The notes: generated by a model from the sequence alone, not told the origin. Positions 41,843 through 54,337 are shown, counted from the stretch's first letter. The stretch: DNA of 64,000 nucleotides from Roseateles sp. (GCA_019232985.1 JAFAMW010000067.1:1-64000), one strand, 5' to 3'. Numbers and translations are program-made.

Positions 41843-43396
41843 ATGACGACCACGACGAACACGCGCCGCATCCTGATCGTCGGCGGCGGCACGGCCGGCT
41901 GGCTGACGGCCGCCTACCTCGCGAAGGCGCTGCGGCTCGCCGAGCGCCGCCAGCTCGAGATCACGGTGCTCGAGTCGCCCGACATCGGCGCGATCGGCGT
42001 TGGCGAGGGCTCGTTCCCGACGATCCGCGCGACCCTGCAGTTCCTCGGCATCGACGAGGCGCAGTTCCTGCGCGAGACCACGGCCACCTTCAAGCAGGGC
42101 ATCCGCTTCGTCGACTGGGCCGAGGCGCCGGCCGGCGGGCGGCGCCACCAGTTCCTGCACCCGTTCGAGGCGCCGTTCTACTCGGACGAGCTCAACCTCG
42201 TGCCCTACTGGCTGCGCCAGGACGCGGCCGCGCGGCGGCCGTTCGCCGAGGCGCTGACGGTCCAGGCGCGCGCCGCCGAGGCCGGCCGCGCGCCCAAGCG
42301 CGGCCCGGCGCCGGCCTACGGCGGGCCGATGAACTACGCCTACCACTTCGACGCGGCCCGGCTCGCCAAGCTGCTCGCCGCGTACGCGCGCGGGCTCGGC
42401 GTCGATCATGTCGAGGCGACGCTGAACCAGGTCGCGCTGGACGAGGCCGGCGCGATCGCGCATGTCGACACGCTGCAGCGCGGCCGCTTCACGGCCGACC
42501 TCTACGTCGACTGCACGGGCTTCCACGCCGAGCTGATCAAGCACATGGCCGGCGCGGGCCTGAAATCGGTGCGCGAGCACCTGTTCGTCGACCGCGCGCT
42601 CGCGTGCAAGGTTCCGGCCGACGAGGACCCCGACGCGCCGCTGCCGAGCGTCACGATCGCGACGGCGCACGAGGCCGGCTGGACCTGGGACATCGGCCTC
42701 GACGGCGCGCGCGGCGTCGGCTGCGTGTACTCGAGCGACCATATCGACGACGCGCGCGCCGAGCAGCTGCTGCGCGACTACCTGGGGCCGGCGCATGCGG
42801 ACGCGCCGACGCGCCGCATCCCGTTCCCGACCGGCTACCGCAAGCGCCAATGGGTGAAGAACTGCGTCGCCGTGGGTCTGTCGGCGGGCTTTCTCGAGCC
42901 GCTCGAGTCGACCGGCATCGTGCTGATCGAGGCCGCCGTCGGCATGATCGCCGAGATGCTGCCCTACGGCGGGGCGATCGAGGCGCCCGCGCGGCGCTTC
43001 AACGAGCTGATGACGACGCGCTTCGAGAACATCGTCAACTTCCTCAAGCTGCACTACTGCCTGAGCCGCCGGCCCGAGCCGTTCTGGCGCGACAACGCGG
43101 CGCCGGATTCGATCCCGCTGCGCCTCGCCGAGCTGCTCGAGCAGTGGCGGCTGAGGCCGCCCGGGCGCTTCGACTTCGTGCTCGACACCGAGACCTTCGC
43201 GTTCTTCAACTACCAGTACATCCTCTACGGCATGGGCTTCGCGACCGAGCTGCGCGCGGGCGGCGACGAGTTCCCGCAGGGACGCGAGGCCGACAAGCTC
43301 TTCGCGAAGGTCGCGCGCTTCGCCGAGCGCGCGCGCGCCGACCTGCCCGACCACCGGCAGCTGATCCGGCGGATCCGCGCGGCCGGCGCGGCCTAA
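41843..43396 (+). CDS. Flavin-dependent tryptophan-halogenase-family protein
   Basis: A 517-residue FAD protein. GGGTAGW (14-20) is the flavin loop; Lys84 in ATFKQGIRF corresponds to the catalytic lysine that carries hypohalous acid, and Glu352 in GFLEPLESTG is the conserved acid. The family motif WxWxIP reads WTWDIG (280-285), so Pro is replaced by Gly. Such enzymes chlorinate or brominate tryptophan or related aromatics with a separate flavin reductase, which is not in the window. No biosynthetic cluster is adjacent; a TonB receptor lies 2.5 kb downstream. It may halogenate a free small molecule of unknown identity. Confidence 0.9.
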   Translation: MTTTTNTRRILIVGGGTAGWLTAAYLAKALRLAERRQLEITVLESPDIGAIGVGEGSFPTIRATLQFLGIDEAQFLRETTATFKQGIRFVDWAEAPAGGRRHQFLHPFEAPFYSDELNLVPYWLRQDAAARRPFAEALTVQARAAEAGRAPKRGPAPAYGGPMNYAYHFDAARLAKLLAAYARGLGVDHVEATLNQVALDEAGAIAHVDTLQRGRFTADLYVDCTGFHAELIKHMAGAGLKSVREHLFVDRALACKVPADEDPDAPLPSVTIATAHEAGWTWDIGLDGARGVGCVYSSDHIDDARAEQLLRDYLGPAHADAPTRRIPFPTGYRKRQWVKNCVAVGLSAGFLEPLESTGIVLIEAAVGMIAEMLPYGGAIEAPARRFNELMTTRFENIVNFLKLHYCLSRRPEPFWRDNAAPDSIPLRLAELLEQWRLRPPGRFDFVLDTETFAFFNYQYILYGMGFATELRAGGDEFPQGREADKLFAKVARFAERARADLPDHRQLIRRIRAAGAA

Positions 43397-43406
43397 GCCA
43401 GCCGGC

Positions 43407-43880
43407 TCAAGGCGCCGGCGCGCGCTTGGGCTCCCAGAGCTCGACCTTGTTGCCCTCGGGGTCGAGCAGCCAGGCGAAGCGGCCGTTCTCGTCGTCGCTG
43501 CGCTTGAGGATCGCGACCTCGTGGTCCTGCAGGCGCTTGACGATCGCGTCGAGGTCGTCGACCGCGTAGTCGATCATCACGGCGCTCGCCGACGGCGCGA
43601 AGTAGGCCGACGAGGCCGGGAACGCGGCCCAGGCCGCGGCCGGCGGGTGGCCGGCCGTGTCGTAGCGCAGCGCGGCGCCGCCCCAGGGCTGCAGCGGCAG
43701 GCCGAGCATGTCGCGGTACCAGGCGGCGAGCGCCTTCGGGTCGCGGGCCTTGATGAACACGCCGCCGATGCCGGTGATATGGCCGGCGGGCTGGGCGACC
43801 GGGAGCGTGGGCTCGGCGCGTGCCGGGCCCGCCGCGGCGACGGCGCCGAGGCAGAGTGTCAGGACGATACGCAGGCTCAT
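43407..43880 (-). CDS. Secreted VOC-family protein
   Basis: A 157-residue glyoxalase-fold protein with a signal peptide (LRIVLTLCLGAVAAAGPARA), unusual for this mostly cytoplasmic superfamily. The body HITGIGGVFIKARDPKALAAWYRDMLGLPL and [12 protein letters not shown] is closely similar to the signal-less protein at 37582-37968, so the two are paralogues. The ATG at 43880 was chosen for the signal peptide. It converges on the halogenase gene with a 10-base gap. Confidence 0.88.
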   Translation of the reverse strand: MSLRIVLTLCLGAVAAAGPARAEPTLPVAQPAGHITGIGGVFIKARDPKALAAWYRDMLGLPLQPWGGAALRYDTAGHPPAAAWAAFPASSAYFAPSASAVMIDYAVDDLDAIVKRLQDHEVAILKRSDDENGRFAWLLDPEGNKVELWEPKRAPAP

Positions 43881-43931
43881 GTCTTGCTCCTCGCGGCGAG
43901 GCCGCGTCGCTGTGCAATGTAGCGCCACCGC

Positions 43932-44912
43932 CTAGGCCGCGGTCTCGGCCACGTCGTAGAGCGCGGCAAGCTTGCGCGTGCGCCCGCGCAAGGCCGCGAG
44001 CAGCTCGGGCGGCTCGACGGCCTCGACCTCCGGCGCGAGCCGCAGCAGCTGGCCGGCGCCATGCTCGATCGACTCGATCGGCACGCGCAGCCGCACGCGA
44101 CCGTCGCGGCGCCTGCCCGGCCCGGCCGCGGCGACCGCGCGCGCCGTCGCGCCGCCGACCTGGCTCAGCGCCTTGAGGCCGGCCGGCGTCGCGAGCACGG
44201 TCGCGTCGAGGCGCTGCAGCTCCTGCTCGAAGCGCTGCGTCGACTCGGCCCAGTAGGCCGCGAGCTCGAAGCCGCGGGGCCGCTGTACGGCCGAGTCGAG
44301 CCGCTCGGCGCCGCGGATGTTCGCGACGCGCAGCGTGCTCGGCCGCGCGCCGATCAGCGCGACGAGGTACCAGGTGCCGGCCTTGAGCACGAGGCCCAGC
44401 GGGCCGACGCGGCGCGTCGTCGTGCGCCGCCAGCTCTCGTAGTGCAGCGCGAGCTCGTGCCCGGACCAGACCGCCTCGGCCGCGAGCGCGAGGAAGGGCA
44501 CGGGCTCCTGCTCGCGGTACCAGTCGATCGGGTCGAGGTGCAGGCGCTCGCTGACGCTCAGGGCCTGCGCGCGCGCGCCCGACGGCAGCGCCGCGAGCAG
44601 CTTGAGCCGCGCGTTCTCGACCTCGGCGCCGAGGCCCAGCTGCGCGGCCGGGCCCGCGAGGCCGCCGAGGAACACGGCCTGCGACTCGGCCGGCGTGAGC
44701 CCGGTCAGCGTGGTCTTCCAGCCGTCGAGCAGCGCGAAGCCGCCGCTGCGGCCGCGCTCGGCGTAGATCGGCACGCCGGCCGCGCTGAGCTGGTCGACGT
44801 CGCGGTGCAGCGTGCGCACCGAGACCTGCAGCGCCTCGGCGAGCGCGCGCGCGCTCATGCGGCCGCGCGCTTGCAGCAGCATCTGCAGGGTCAGGAGACG
44901 GCTCGCGCGCAT
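43932..44912 (-). CDS. WYL-domain transcriptional regulator (YafY type)
   Basis: A 326-residue protein with an N-terminal DeoR-like helix-turn-helix (RLLTLQMLLQARGRMSARALAEALQVSVRTLHRDVDQL), and a WYL domain around RVGPLGLVLKAGTWYLVALIGARPSTLRVANI. A WCX-like C-terminus follows. It is divergent from the DUF1579-like gene and a palindrome lies between them. It is a second WYL regulator in the window, only distantly similar to the one at 17132. Confidence 0.92.
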   Translation of the reverse strand: MRASRLLTLQMLLQARGRMSARALAEALQVSVRTLHRDVDQLSAAGVPIYAERGRSGGFALLDGWKTTLTGLTPAESQAVFLGGLAGPAAQLGLGAEVENARLKLLAALPSGARAQALSVSERLHLDPIDWYREQEPVPFLALAAEAVWSGHELALHYESWRRTTTRRVGPLGLVLKAGTWYLVALIGARPSTLRVANIRGAERLDSAVQRPRGFELAAYWAESTQRFEQELQRLDATVLATPAGLKALSQVGGATARAVAAAGPGRRRDGRVRLRVPIESIEHGAGQLLRLAPEVEAVEPPELLAALRGRTRKLAALYDVAETAA

Positions 44913-44939
44913 GGGATGTCGGTGGTTGCGCTTAAATCA

Positions 44940-44954
44940 TGCCATGTATTGGCA
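44940..44954. promoter_or_regulatory. Candidate operator for the second WYL regulator
   Basis: TGCCA-TGTAT-TGGCA, a palindrome with 5-bp arms and a 5-bp A/T-rich spacer, lies 28 bases from the regulator start in the 108-bp divergent gap. The spacer length equals that of the palindrome near the other WYL gene. Confidence 0.5.
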
Positions 44955-45020
44955 GATATTGTCGCGCAGACTGCCTGGGCGTCGCGGCATGGGCCGCGCG
45001 TGGCAAGCCAGGAGATCCAC

Positions 45021-45521
45021 ATGCAACAGCCGCAAGACACCACCGCTTCGTCGCCCGCCGACTTCGACTTCCTGATGGGCCGCTGGCGCGTCCGCCATCG
45101 CCGCCTGTGCGAGCGCCTCGCGGGCTGCACCGACTGGGACGAGTTCGAGGGCACGAGCGAGGCCGCGCCGCTGCTCGGCGGCCACGGCAACGTCGACGAC
45201 AACTGGCTCGACCTGCCCGCCGGTGCCTACCGCGCGGTCTCGCTGCGCAGTTTCGACGCGGCGACGCGGCAATGGTCGATCTGGTGGCTCGACGGCCGCA
45301 CGCCGATGCAGATCGACACGCCGATGCGCGGCGGCTTCAGCGACGGCGTCGGCCTGTTCCTCGCCGACGATACGTTCCAGGGCCGGGCCATCCGCGTGCG
45401 CTTCCTGTGGTCGCGCATCACGCCGCGCAGCGCGCGCTGGGAACAGGCCTTCTCGGCCGACGGCGGCCTGAGCTGGGAAACCAACTGGGAGATGGACTTC
45501 GAGCGCGTCACCGCAGCCTAG
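45021..45521 (+). CDS. DUF1579-like protein of unknown function
   Basis: A 166-residue cytoplasmic protein. FDFLMGRWRVRHRRL near the N-terminus, DDNWLDLPAGAYRAVSLRSFDAATRQWSIWWLD in the middle and WEQAFSADGGLSWETNWEMDFERV at the end fit the lipocalin-like DUF1579 group. GGAGA at 45011-45015 supports the ATG. It is divergent from the WYL regulator and is its most likely target. Function unknown. Confidence 0.82.
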   Translation: MQQPQDTTASSPADFDFLMGRWRVRHRRLCERLAGCTDWDEFEGTSEAAPLLGGHGNVDDNWLDLPAGAYRAVSLRSFDAATRQWSIWWLDGRTPMQIDTPMRGGFSDGVGLFLADDTFQGRAIRVRFLWSRITPRSARWEQAFSADGGLSWETNWEMDFERVTAA

Positions 45522-45653
45522 GCTGCGCCGCGCCTCAGCATCGGCCTGCTCTTTCGCGAAGAGTGGACCGCGCTCGAGTGAGCCCCCGACCGGCGCGCCC
45601 GTGGATGGCGGCCGGACGGTGGCACGGATCGAAGCTGTCCGCAAAGCAGGCAC

Positions 45654-45670
45654 TGTCTGAAATTCAGGCA
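45654..45670. promoter_or_regulatory. Candidate enhancer site
   Basis: TGTCTGAA-A-TTCAGGCA is a palindrome with one mismatch, about 83 bp upstream of the predicted transcription start, a typical place for an AAA+ activator such as the one encoded at 48990. Confidence 0.5.
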
Positions 45671-45718
45671 ATCGATCGCATCCGACGCACCAGCACCGGG
45701 CTCCCGCGCGAGTCCGCG

Positions 45719-45734
45719 TGGCGTGCCCGTTGCC
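45719..45734 (+). promoter_or_regulatory. Candidate sigma-54 promoter of the TonB-ABC operon
   Basis: TGGCGTGCCCGTTGCC keeps TGGC at -24 and TTGC at -12 with exact spacing. Only three of the twelve defined consensus positions differ. Transcription would begin near 45745. The operon itself encodes a sigma-54 activator, which strengthens the call. Confidence 0.6.
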
Positions 45735-45902
45735 GCACCGTTTCCCTCTGTGAAGCAGCCGGCGGCGCGGCGCCGCGCGGCGCCCCGCTAGTGGTTTGCA
45801 CCAGGGGCGGGCGGACGGGCACGGGACTTGCGCCATGACCCTGCACGGCGCCCGACGACGCCTGGAATCCGGCCCCGAACACAACATGACGGAGACAAGA
45901 AG

Positions 45903-48131
<2,229 letters not shown>

Positions 48132-48135
48132 GCCC

Positions 48136-48989
48136 GTGGCCCATCCCTATCTCGAGCGCTACTACCGCAGCGACGACGGCCTCGCGCTGTACGCGCGCGA
48201 CTACCCGGGGCCGGCGCCCGACGCGCCGGTCGTGCTGTGCCTGCCCGGGCTCACGCGCAACAGCAAGGACTTCGCGGCGCTCGCCGGGCGGCTCGCCGCG
48301 CGCTATCGCGTCGTCTGCCCCGACCAGCGCGGCCGCGGCCGCTCGGCGCGCGACCCCGACGCGTCGCGCTACCGCCCGGACCGCTACTGCGCCGACATGC
48401 TGACCCTGCTCGACCTGCTCGGCGTCGCGCGCGCGCACCTCGTCGGCACCTCGCTGGGCGGCCTGATGGCGGTGCTGCTCGCGGCGACGCAGCGCGCGCG
48501 CGTCGGCGCGATCGTGCTCAACGACGTCGGCCCCGAGCTGGACCCGCGCGGCATCGCGCGCATCGCCGGCTACGTCGGCCGCCAGCACGAGCCCTGCACG
48601 CTCGCCGAGGCGGTCGCGCGCAGCGCCGCGATCAACGCCGACGCGTTCCCCGACTACGGCCCGGCCGACTGGCTCGCGATGGTCGCGAACACCTGCGTCG
48701 TCGAGCAGGACCTGGTGCACCTCGACTACGACGCGGCGATCGCGCGCGGCATGGCCGACGGCAGCGCGACCCCCGACCTCTGGCCGCTGTTCGGCGGGCT
48801 CGCCGGCGCGCCGGTGCTCGCGCTGCGCGGCGCGCGCTCCGACATCCTGTCGGCCGCGACGCTCGCCGCGATGGCCGAGCGGCTGCCGGGCCTGGAGGCC
48901 GTCGAGGTGCCCGGGCGCGGCCACGCGCCCATGCTCGACGAGCCCGTGGCGCTCGCCGCCCTGACCCGCTTCCTCGATCGGCACGCCGC

Positions 48990-48993
<4 letters not shown>
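48136..48993 (+). CDS. Alpha/beta hydrolase A of the TonB-ABC operon
   Basis: A 285-residue cytoplasmic hydrolase. CLPGLTRNSKDFAALAG is the oxyanion loop, the nucleophile is Ser in VGTSLGGLMAV, the acid is Asp in LRGARSDILS and the base is His in GRGHAPM. It is a paralogue of the hydrolase at 55422 at the other end of the operon (shared LNDVGPEL/LNDIGPEL block). GTG at 48136 begins 4 bases after the TonB stop and overlaps the regulator at its end. Confidence 0.9.
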
Positions 48994-50498
<1,505 letters not shown>

Positions 50499-50528
50499 GC
50501 GCGGCGCCGGGCATCCACGGAGACGACC

Positions 50529-51722
50529 ATGACGACTGCTGCCCGCCGCGCCCTGCTCGCGGCCCTGCTCGCAATCCTGCCGCCCGGCGCCGCGCGCGCG
50601 GCCGAGGACCTGCGCATCGCCCATGTCTACAGCCGCACCGGCCCGCTCGAGGCCTACGGCCGCCAGACCCAGGTCGGCCTGATGCTCGGCTTCGAGTACG
50701 CGACCGGCGGCACCATGAGCGTGGCCGGGCGCAAGATCGTCGTGATCGAGAAGGACGACCAGGGCCGTCCCGAACTCGGCAAGAGCCTGCTCGCGGCCGC
50801 CTACGCCGACGACCACGCCGAGCTCGCGGTCGGGCCGACGAGCTCGGGCGTGGCCCTCGCCATGCTGCCGGTCGCCGAGGAGTACAAGAAGATCCTGCTC
50901 GTCGAGCCGGCCGTCGCCGACGCGATCACCGGCGACAAATGGAACAAGTACATCTTCCGCACCGGCCGCAGCTCCTCGCAGGACGCGATCGCGAACGCGC
51001 GCGTCGCCGACGCCGACGGCGTCCAGGTCGCGACGATCGCGCAGGACTACGCGTTCGGCCGGGACGGCGTCAAGGCCTTCAAGGACCAGCTCCACAAGGC
51101 CCGCCTGGTCCACGAGGAATACCTGCCGCCGGCGACGACGGACTTCACGGCCGGCATCCTGCGCGCCGTCGACGCGCTCAAGAACCTGCCGGGCCGCAAG
51201 GTCATCGCCGTGGTCTGGGCCGGCGGCACGCCGCCGTTCGGCGCGCTCGCGGCGATGGACCTCAAGAAGCGCTACGGCATCGACGTCGGCAGCGGCGGCA
51301 ACATCCTGCCCGCGATGGTCGCGTACAAGCAGTTCCCGGGCATGGAGGGCGCGACCTACTACTACTACGGCATCCCGAAGAACCCGGTCAACGACTGGCT
51401 CGTCGCGACCCACCAGAAGCGCTACGGCGCGCCGCCCGACTTCTTCACGGCCGGCGGCATGAGCGCGGCGATCGCAATCGTCGAGGCGCTGCGCAAGACC
51501 GGCGGCGACGCCGGCGCCAGGCCCCTGATCAAGGCCATGGAGGGCATGAGCTTCGAGACGCCCAAGGGCCGCATGAGCTTCCGCGCCGAGGACCACCAGG
51601 CGATGCAGTCGATGTACCACTTCCGCATCAAGGTCGACCCGGCGCTGGCCTGGGGCGTGCCCGAGCTCGTGCGCGAGATCAAGCCCGACGAGATGCAGGT
51701 GCCGATCCAGAACCACCGCTGA
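50529..51722 (+). CDS. Branched-chain-type ABC substrate-binding protein
   Basis: A 397-residue periplasmic protein of the type I (LivK/Peripla_BP_6) family. The signal peptide ends GAARA before AEDLRIAHVYSRTGPLEAYGRQTQVGLMLGFEYA. SSGVALAMLPVAEEYKKI and DYAFGRDGVKAFKDQL are conserved parts of the two lobes. Proteins like this bind amino acids or aromatic and aliphatic acids; the ligand here is unknown. The neighbouring hydrolases suggest a carboxylic acid or its ester. A clear GGAGA lies before the ATG. Confidence 0.94.
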   Translation: MTTAARRALLAALLAILPPGAARAAEDLRIAHVYSRTGPLEAYGRQTQVGLMLGFEYATGGTMSVAGRKIVVIEKDDQGRPELGKSLLAAAYADDHAELAVGPTSSGVALAMLPVAEEYKKILLVEPAVADAITGDKWNKYIFRTGRSSSQDAIANARVADADGVQVATIAQDYAFGRDGVKAFKDQLHKARLVHEEYLPPATTDFTAGILRAVDALKNLPGRKVIAVVWAGGTPPFGALAAMDLKKRYGIDVGSGGNILPAMVAYKQFPGMEGATYYYYGIPKNPVNDWLVATHQKRYGAPPDFFTAGGMSAAIAIVEALRKTGGDAGARPLIKAMEGMSFETPKGRMSFRAEDHQAMQSMYHFRIKVDPALAWGVPELVREIKPDEMQVPIQNHR

Positions 51723-51725
51723 GCG

Positions 51726-52484
51726 ATGCTGGAGACCCACGAGCTGAGCGTGCGCTTCGGCGGCCATGTCGCCGTCGACGCGGTGAGCTGCGCGTTCGCG
51801 CCCGGCACGCTGACGGCCATCGTCGGCCCGAACGGCGCGGGCAAGACGACCTATTTCAACCTGATCTCGGGCCAGCTGCGCGCGAGCGGCGGCGCCGTGC
51901 GCCTGGGCGGCCGCGACCTGAGCCGGCTCGACGCGCCGGCGCGCGCGCGCGCCGGGCTCGGCCGCGCGTTCCAGCTGACCCAGCTGTTCGGCCAGCTCAG
52001 CGTGCTCGAGAACGTGCGCCTGGCCGTGCAGGCGCGCGCGGGCCTGGGCCTGCGCCTGCTGTCGAGTTGGCGCGCCCACCGCGCGCTGCTCGACGAGGCC
52101 ATGGCCATCCTCGAGCGCGTGCGCCTCGCGCCGCGCGCCGGCGCGGCGGCCGCGAGCCTGCCGCACGGCGACCAGCGCAAGCTCGAAGTCGCCGTGCTGA
52201 TGGCGATGCGCCCGCAGGTCTATCTGTTCGACGAGCCGACCGCCGGCATGAGCGTCGACGAGGTGCCGGTCGTGCTCGAGCTGATCCGCGAGCTCAAGCG
52301 CGAGGGCGGCCACACCATCCTGCTCGTCGAGCACAAGATGGACGTGGTGCGCGAGCTCGCCGACCGCATCGTCGTGCTGCACCAGGGCCGCGTCGTCGCC
52401 GACGGCGCGCCGGCCGCCGTGATCGCCGCGCCGATCGTCCAGCAGGCCTATCTCGGCACGGCGCCGGTGGAGGAACTGGCATGA
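51726..52484 (+). CDS. LivG-type ABC ATPase
   Basis: A 252-residue nucleotide-binding subunit of a branched-chain-type importer. Walker A is GPNGAGKTT, the Q-loop is in AFQLTQLFGQLSVLENV, the signature is LPHGDQRKLEVA, Walker B is VYLFDEPTAG, and the switch is LLVEHKMDVV. It starts 3 bases after the binding-protein stop. Its end and the LivF-type start are separated by a 109-bp palindromic insert, whereas the other junctions in this operon are 0-4 bases. Confidence 0.94.
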   Translation: MLETHELSVRFGGHVAVDAVSCAFAPGTLTAIVGPNGAGKTTYFNLISGQLRASGGAVRLGGRDLSRLDAPARARAGLGRAFQLTQLFGQLSVLENVRLAVQARAGLGLRLLSSWRAHRALLDEAMAILERVRLAPRAGAAAASLPHGDQRKLEVAVLMAMRPQVYLFDEPTAGMSVDEVPVVLELIRELKREGGHTILLVEHKMDVVRELADRIVVLHQGRVVADGAPAAVIAAPIVQQAYLGTAPVEELA

Positions 52485-52597
52485 GCGCCCGCACGGCCGC
52501 TCCGAAGGGCGCTCACTCCCGCTCGGCGGGACAGCGCGTAGCGCGAAGGGTGCCCCAATGAGCCGCGCCGCGCCGGACGAGGGGCAGGCATGAGCGC
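52478..52597. repeat. Inserted palindromic element flanked by 11-bp direct repeats
   Basis: GGCATGAGCGC occurs at 52478-52488 and again at 52587-52597, exactly 109 bp apart, framing a non-coding GC-rich segment with GCTCCGAAGGGCGCTC and short inverted repeats (GCTCACTCCCGCTCGGCGGG, GCGCGTAGCGCG). The first copy holds the livG-type stop and the second the livF-type start, so an element seems to have entered an original ATGA overlap. Confidence 0.6.
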
Positions 52598-53327
52598 GCC
52601 GCTGATCGAGCTGCGCGGCGTGCACACGCGCATCGGCGACTACCGCATCCTGCACGGCGTCGACCTCGCCGTGCCGCGCGGCGCCGTGACCATGCTGCTC
52701 GGCCGCAACGGCGCGGGCAAGACGACGACGCTGCGCACGATCATGGGCCTGTGGCGCGCCGCGGCCGGCGAGCTGCGCTTCGACGGCGTCTCGCTCGCGG
52801 CGCTCGACACGCCCGCGATCGCGCGCCTGGGCATCGCCTACGTCCCCGAGAACATGGGCATCTTCGCGACCCTGACGGTGCGCGAGAACCTGCTGCTCGC
52901 CGCGCGCGGCGCGCGCACGCTCGACGAGCTGGACACCGCGCGGCTCGAGTGGCTGTTCGGCCTGTTCCCGGCGCTGCGCAAGTTCTGGCTCTACCCGGCC
53001 GGCAAGCTCAGCGGCGGGCAGAAGCAGATGCTCGCGATCGCGCGCGCGATGATCGAGCCGCGCCGCCTGCTGCTGATCGACGAGCCGTCCAAGGGCCTCG
53101 CCCCGGCGATCGTCCTCAAGCTGATCGAGGCGCTGCGCGAGCTCAAGCGCGCCGACGCGACGGTGCTGCTCGTCGAGCAGAACTTCGCGATGGCGCGCGC
53201 GCTCGGCGACCATGTCGCCGTGATGGACGACGGCCGCGTCGTGCACCGCGGCGCGATGGCCGAGCTCGCCGCCGACGAGGCGCTGCAGCGCCGCCTGCTC
53301 GGCCTGTCCCTGGGAGCCCACCAATGA
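52590..53327 (+). CDS. LivF-type ABC ATPase
   Basis: A 245-residue second ATPase of the importer. Walker A is GRNGAGKTT, signature LSGGQKQMLAIARAM, Walker B LLLIDEPSKG, switch VEQNFAMA. Gly-Arg-Asn in Walker A and the KG after DEPS are typical of LivF. It follows the palindromic insert and overlaps the first permease by ATGA. Confidence 0.94.
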   Translation: MSAPLIELRGVHTRIGDYRILHGVDLAVPRGAVTMLLGRNGAGKTTTLRTIMGLWRAAAGELRFDGVSLAALDTPAIARLGIAYVPENMGIFATLTVRENLLLAARGARTLDELDTARLEWLFGLFPALRKFWLYPAGKLSGGQKQMLAIARAMIEPRRLLLIDEPSKGLAPAIVLKLIEALRELKRADATVLLVEQNFAMARALGDHVAVMDDGRVVHRGAMAELAADEALQRRLLGLSLGAHQ

Positions 53328-54337
53328 ACCCGACCCCCGCGGGCGCGGCCGTCCCGGCGCCCGGCTTCGACGCGCGCCCGTTCGCCCTGCTCGCCGCACT
53401 GGCGCTCGCCGCCCTGCCGCTCGTCGGCGACGCCGCGAACTGGGCGACGCTGACCCTGGCCGGCCTCGCGATGGGCATGATCGTGTTCGTGATCGCCTCG
53501 GGCCTGACCCTGGTCTTCGGCCTGATGGACGTGCTGAACTTCGGCCACGGCGTGTTCATCGCGGTCGGCGCGTTCATGGCGACGACGGTGCTCGGCGCGA
53601 TGGGCGGTTTTGTCGCGAGCCCCTCGCTCGCCGCCAACCTCGGCGCCGTCGGCGCGGCCGCGCTCGCCGGCATGCTCGTCGCGGGCGCGGCGGGCCTGCT
53701 GTTCGAGCGCCTGCTCGTGCGCCCGGTCTACGGCCGCCACCTCAAGCAGATCCTCGTCACGACCGGCGGCATGATCGTCGGCGGCGAGCTGATCAAGCTG
53801 TGCTGGGGCCCGCAGATGGTCGCGCTGCCGCTGCCGCCGGCGCTCGCCGGCGTGCTGCTGCTGCCCGGCGAGGTCACGCTCGAGCGCTTTCGCCTGCTCG
53901 CCCTGCTCGTCGGCCTGCTCGTGCTCGCCGGCCTGCTGCTCGTGCTGAACCGCACCAAGCTCGGCCTGCTGATCCGCGCCGGCGTGCTCGACCGCGAAAT
54001 GGTCGAGGCGCTCGGCTACCCGGTGCGGCGCCTGTTCGTCGGCGTGTTCGCGGCCGGCGCCGCGCTCGCCGGGCTCGGCGGCGTGCTCTGGGGCCTGTAC
54101 CAGCAGAGCGTTACGCCGCAGATCGGCGCCCAGGTCAACACGCTGATCTTCATCGTCATCATCGTCGGCGGGCTCGGCTCGACGCTGGGCTGCTGCGTCG
54201 GCGCGCTCGCCGTCGGCCTGCTCGCGAACTACGCGGGCTTTCTCGCGCCCAAGGCCGCGCTGTTCAGCCATATCGCGCTGATGGCCGCGGTGCTGCTGTG
54301 GCGGCCGCAGGGCCTGTATCCGGTGGGGGCGCGGTGA
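53324..54337 (+). CDS. LivH-type ABC permease
   Basis: A 337-residue inner-membrane protein with about eight helices. GLTLVFGLMDVLNFGHGVFIAVGAF is the classic LivH segment and ALGYPVRRLFVGVFAAGAALAGLGGVL the conserved cytoplasmic coupling region; it ends WRPQGLYP. The ATG at 53324 overlaps the LivF stop. It pairs with the LivM-type permease to form the channel. Confidence 0.94.
   Translation: MNPTPAGAAVPAPGFDARPFALLAALALAALPLVGDAANWATLTLAGLAMGMIVFVIASGLTLVFGLMDVLNFGHGVFIAVGAFMATTVLGAMGGFVASPSLAANLGAVGAAALAGMLVAGAAGLLFERLLVRPVYGRHLKQILVTTGGMIVGGELIKLCWGPQMVALPLPPALAGVLLLPGEVTLERFRLLALLVGLLVLAGLLLVLNRTKLGLLIRAGVLDREMVEALGYPVRRLFVGVFAAGAALAGLGGVLWGLYQQSVTPQIGAQVNTLIFIVIIVGGLGSTLGCCVGALAVGLLANYAGFLAPKAALFSHIALMAAVLLWRPQGLYPVGAR

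Larger units (their letters stand above)
45522..45902. other. 381-bp promoter region of the TonB-ABC operon
   Basis: No convincing gene. It contains a 17-bp imperfect palindrome (45654-45670) and a sigma-54-like -24/-12 element (45719-45734). The remainder is GC-rich, including a GGCGGCGCGGCGCCGC run near 45760. Confidence 0.55.

Noticed and set aside
50499..50528. Possible sigma-54 promoter directly before the substrate-binding protein gene
   Set aside because: The 30-base gap has no GG/GC pair at the right spacing; the better match lies upstream of the TonB gene.
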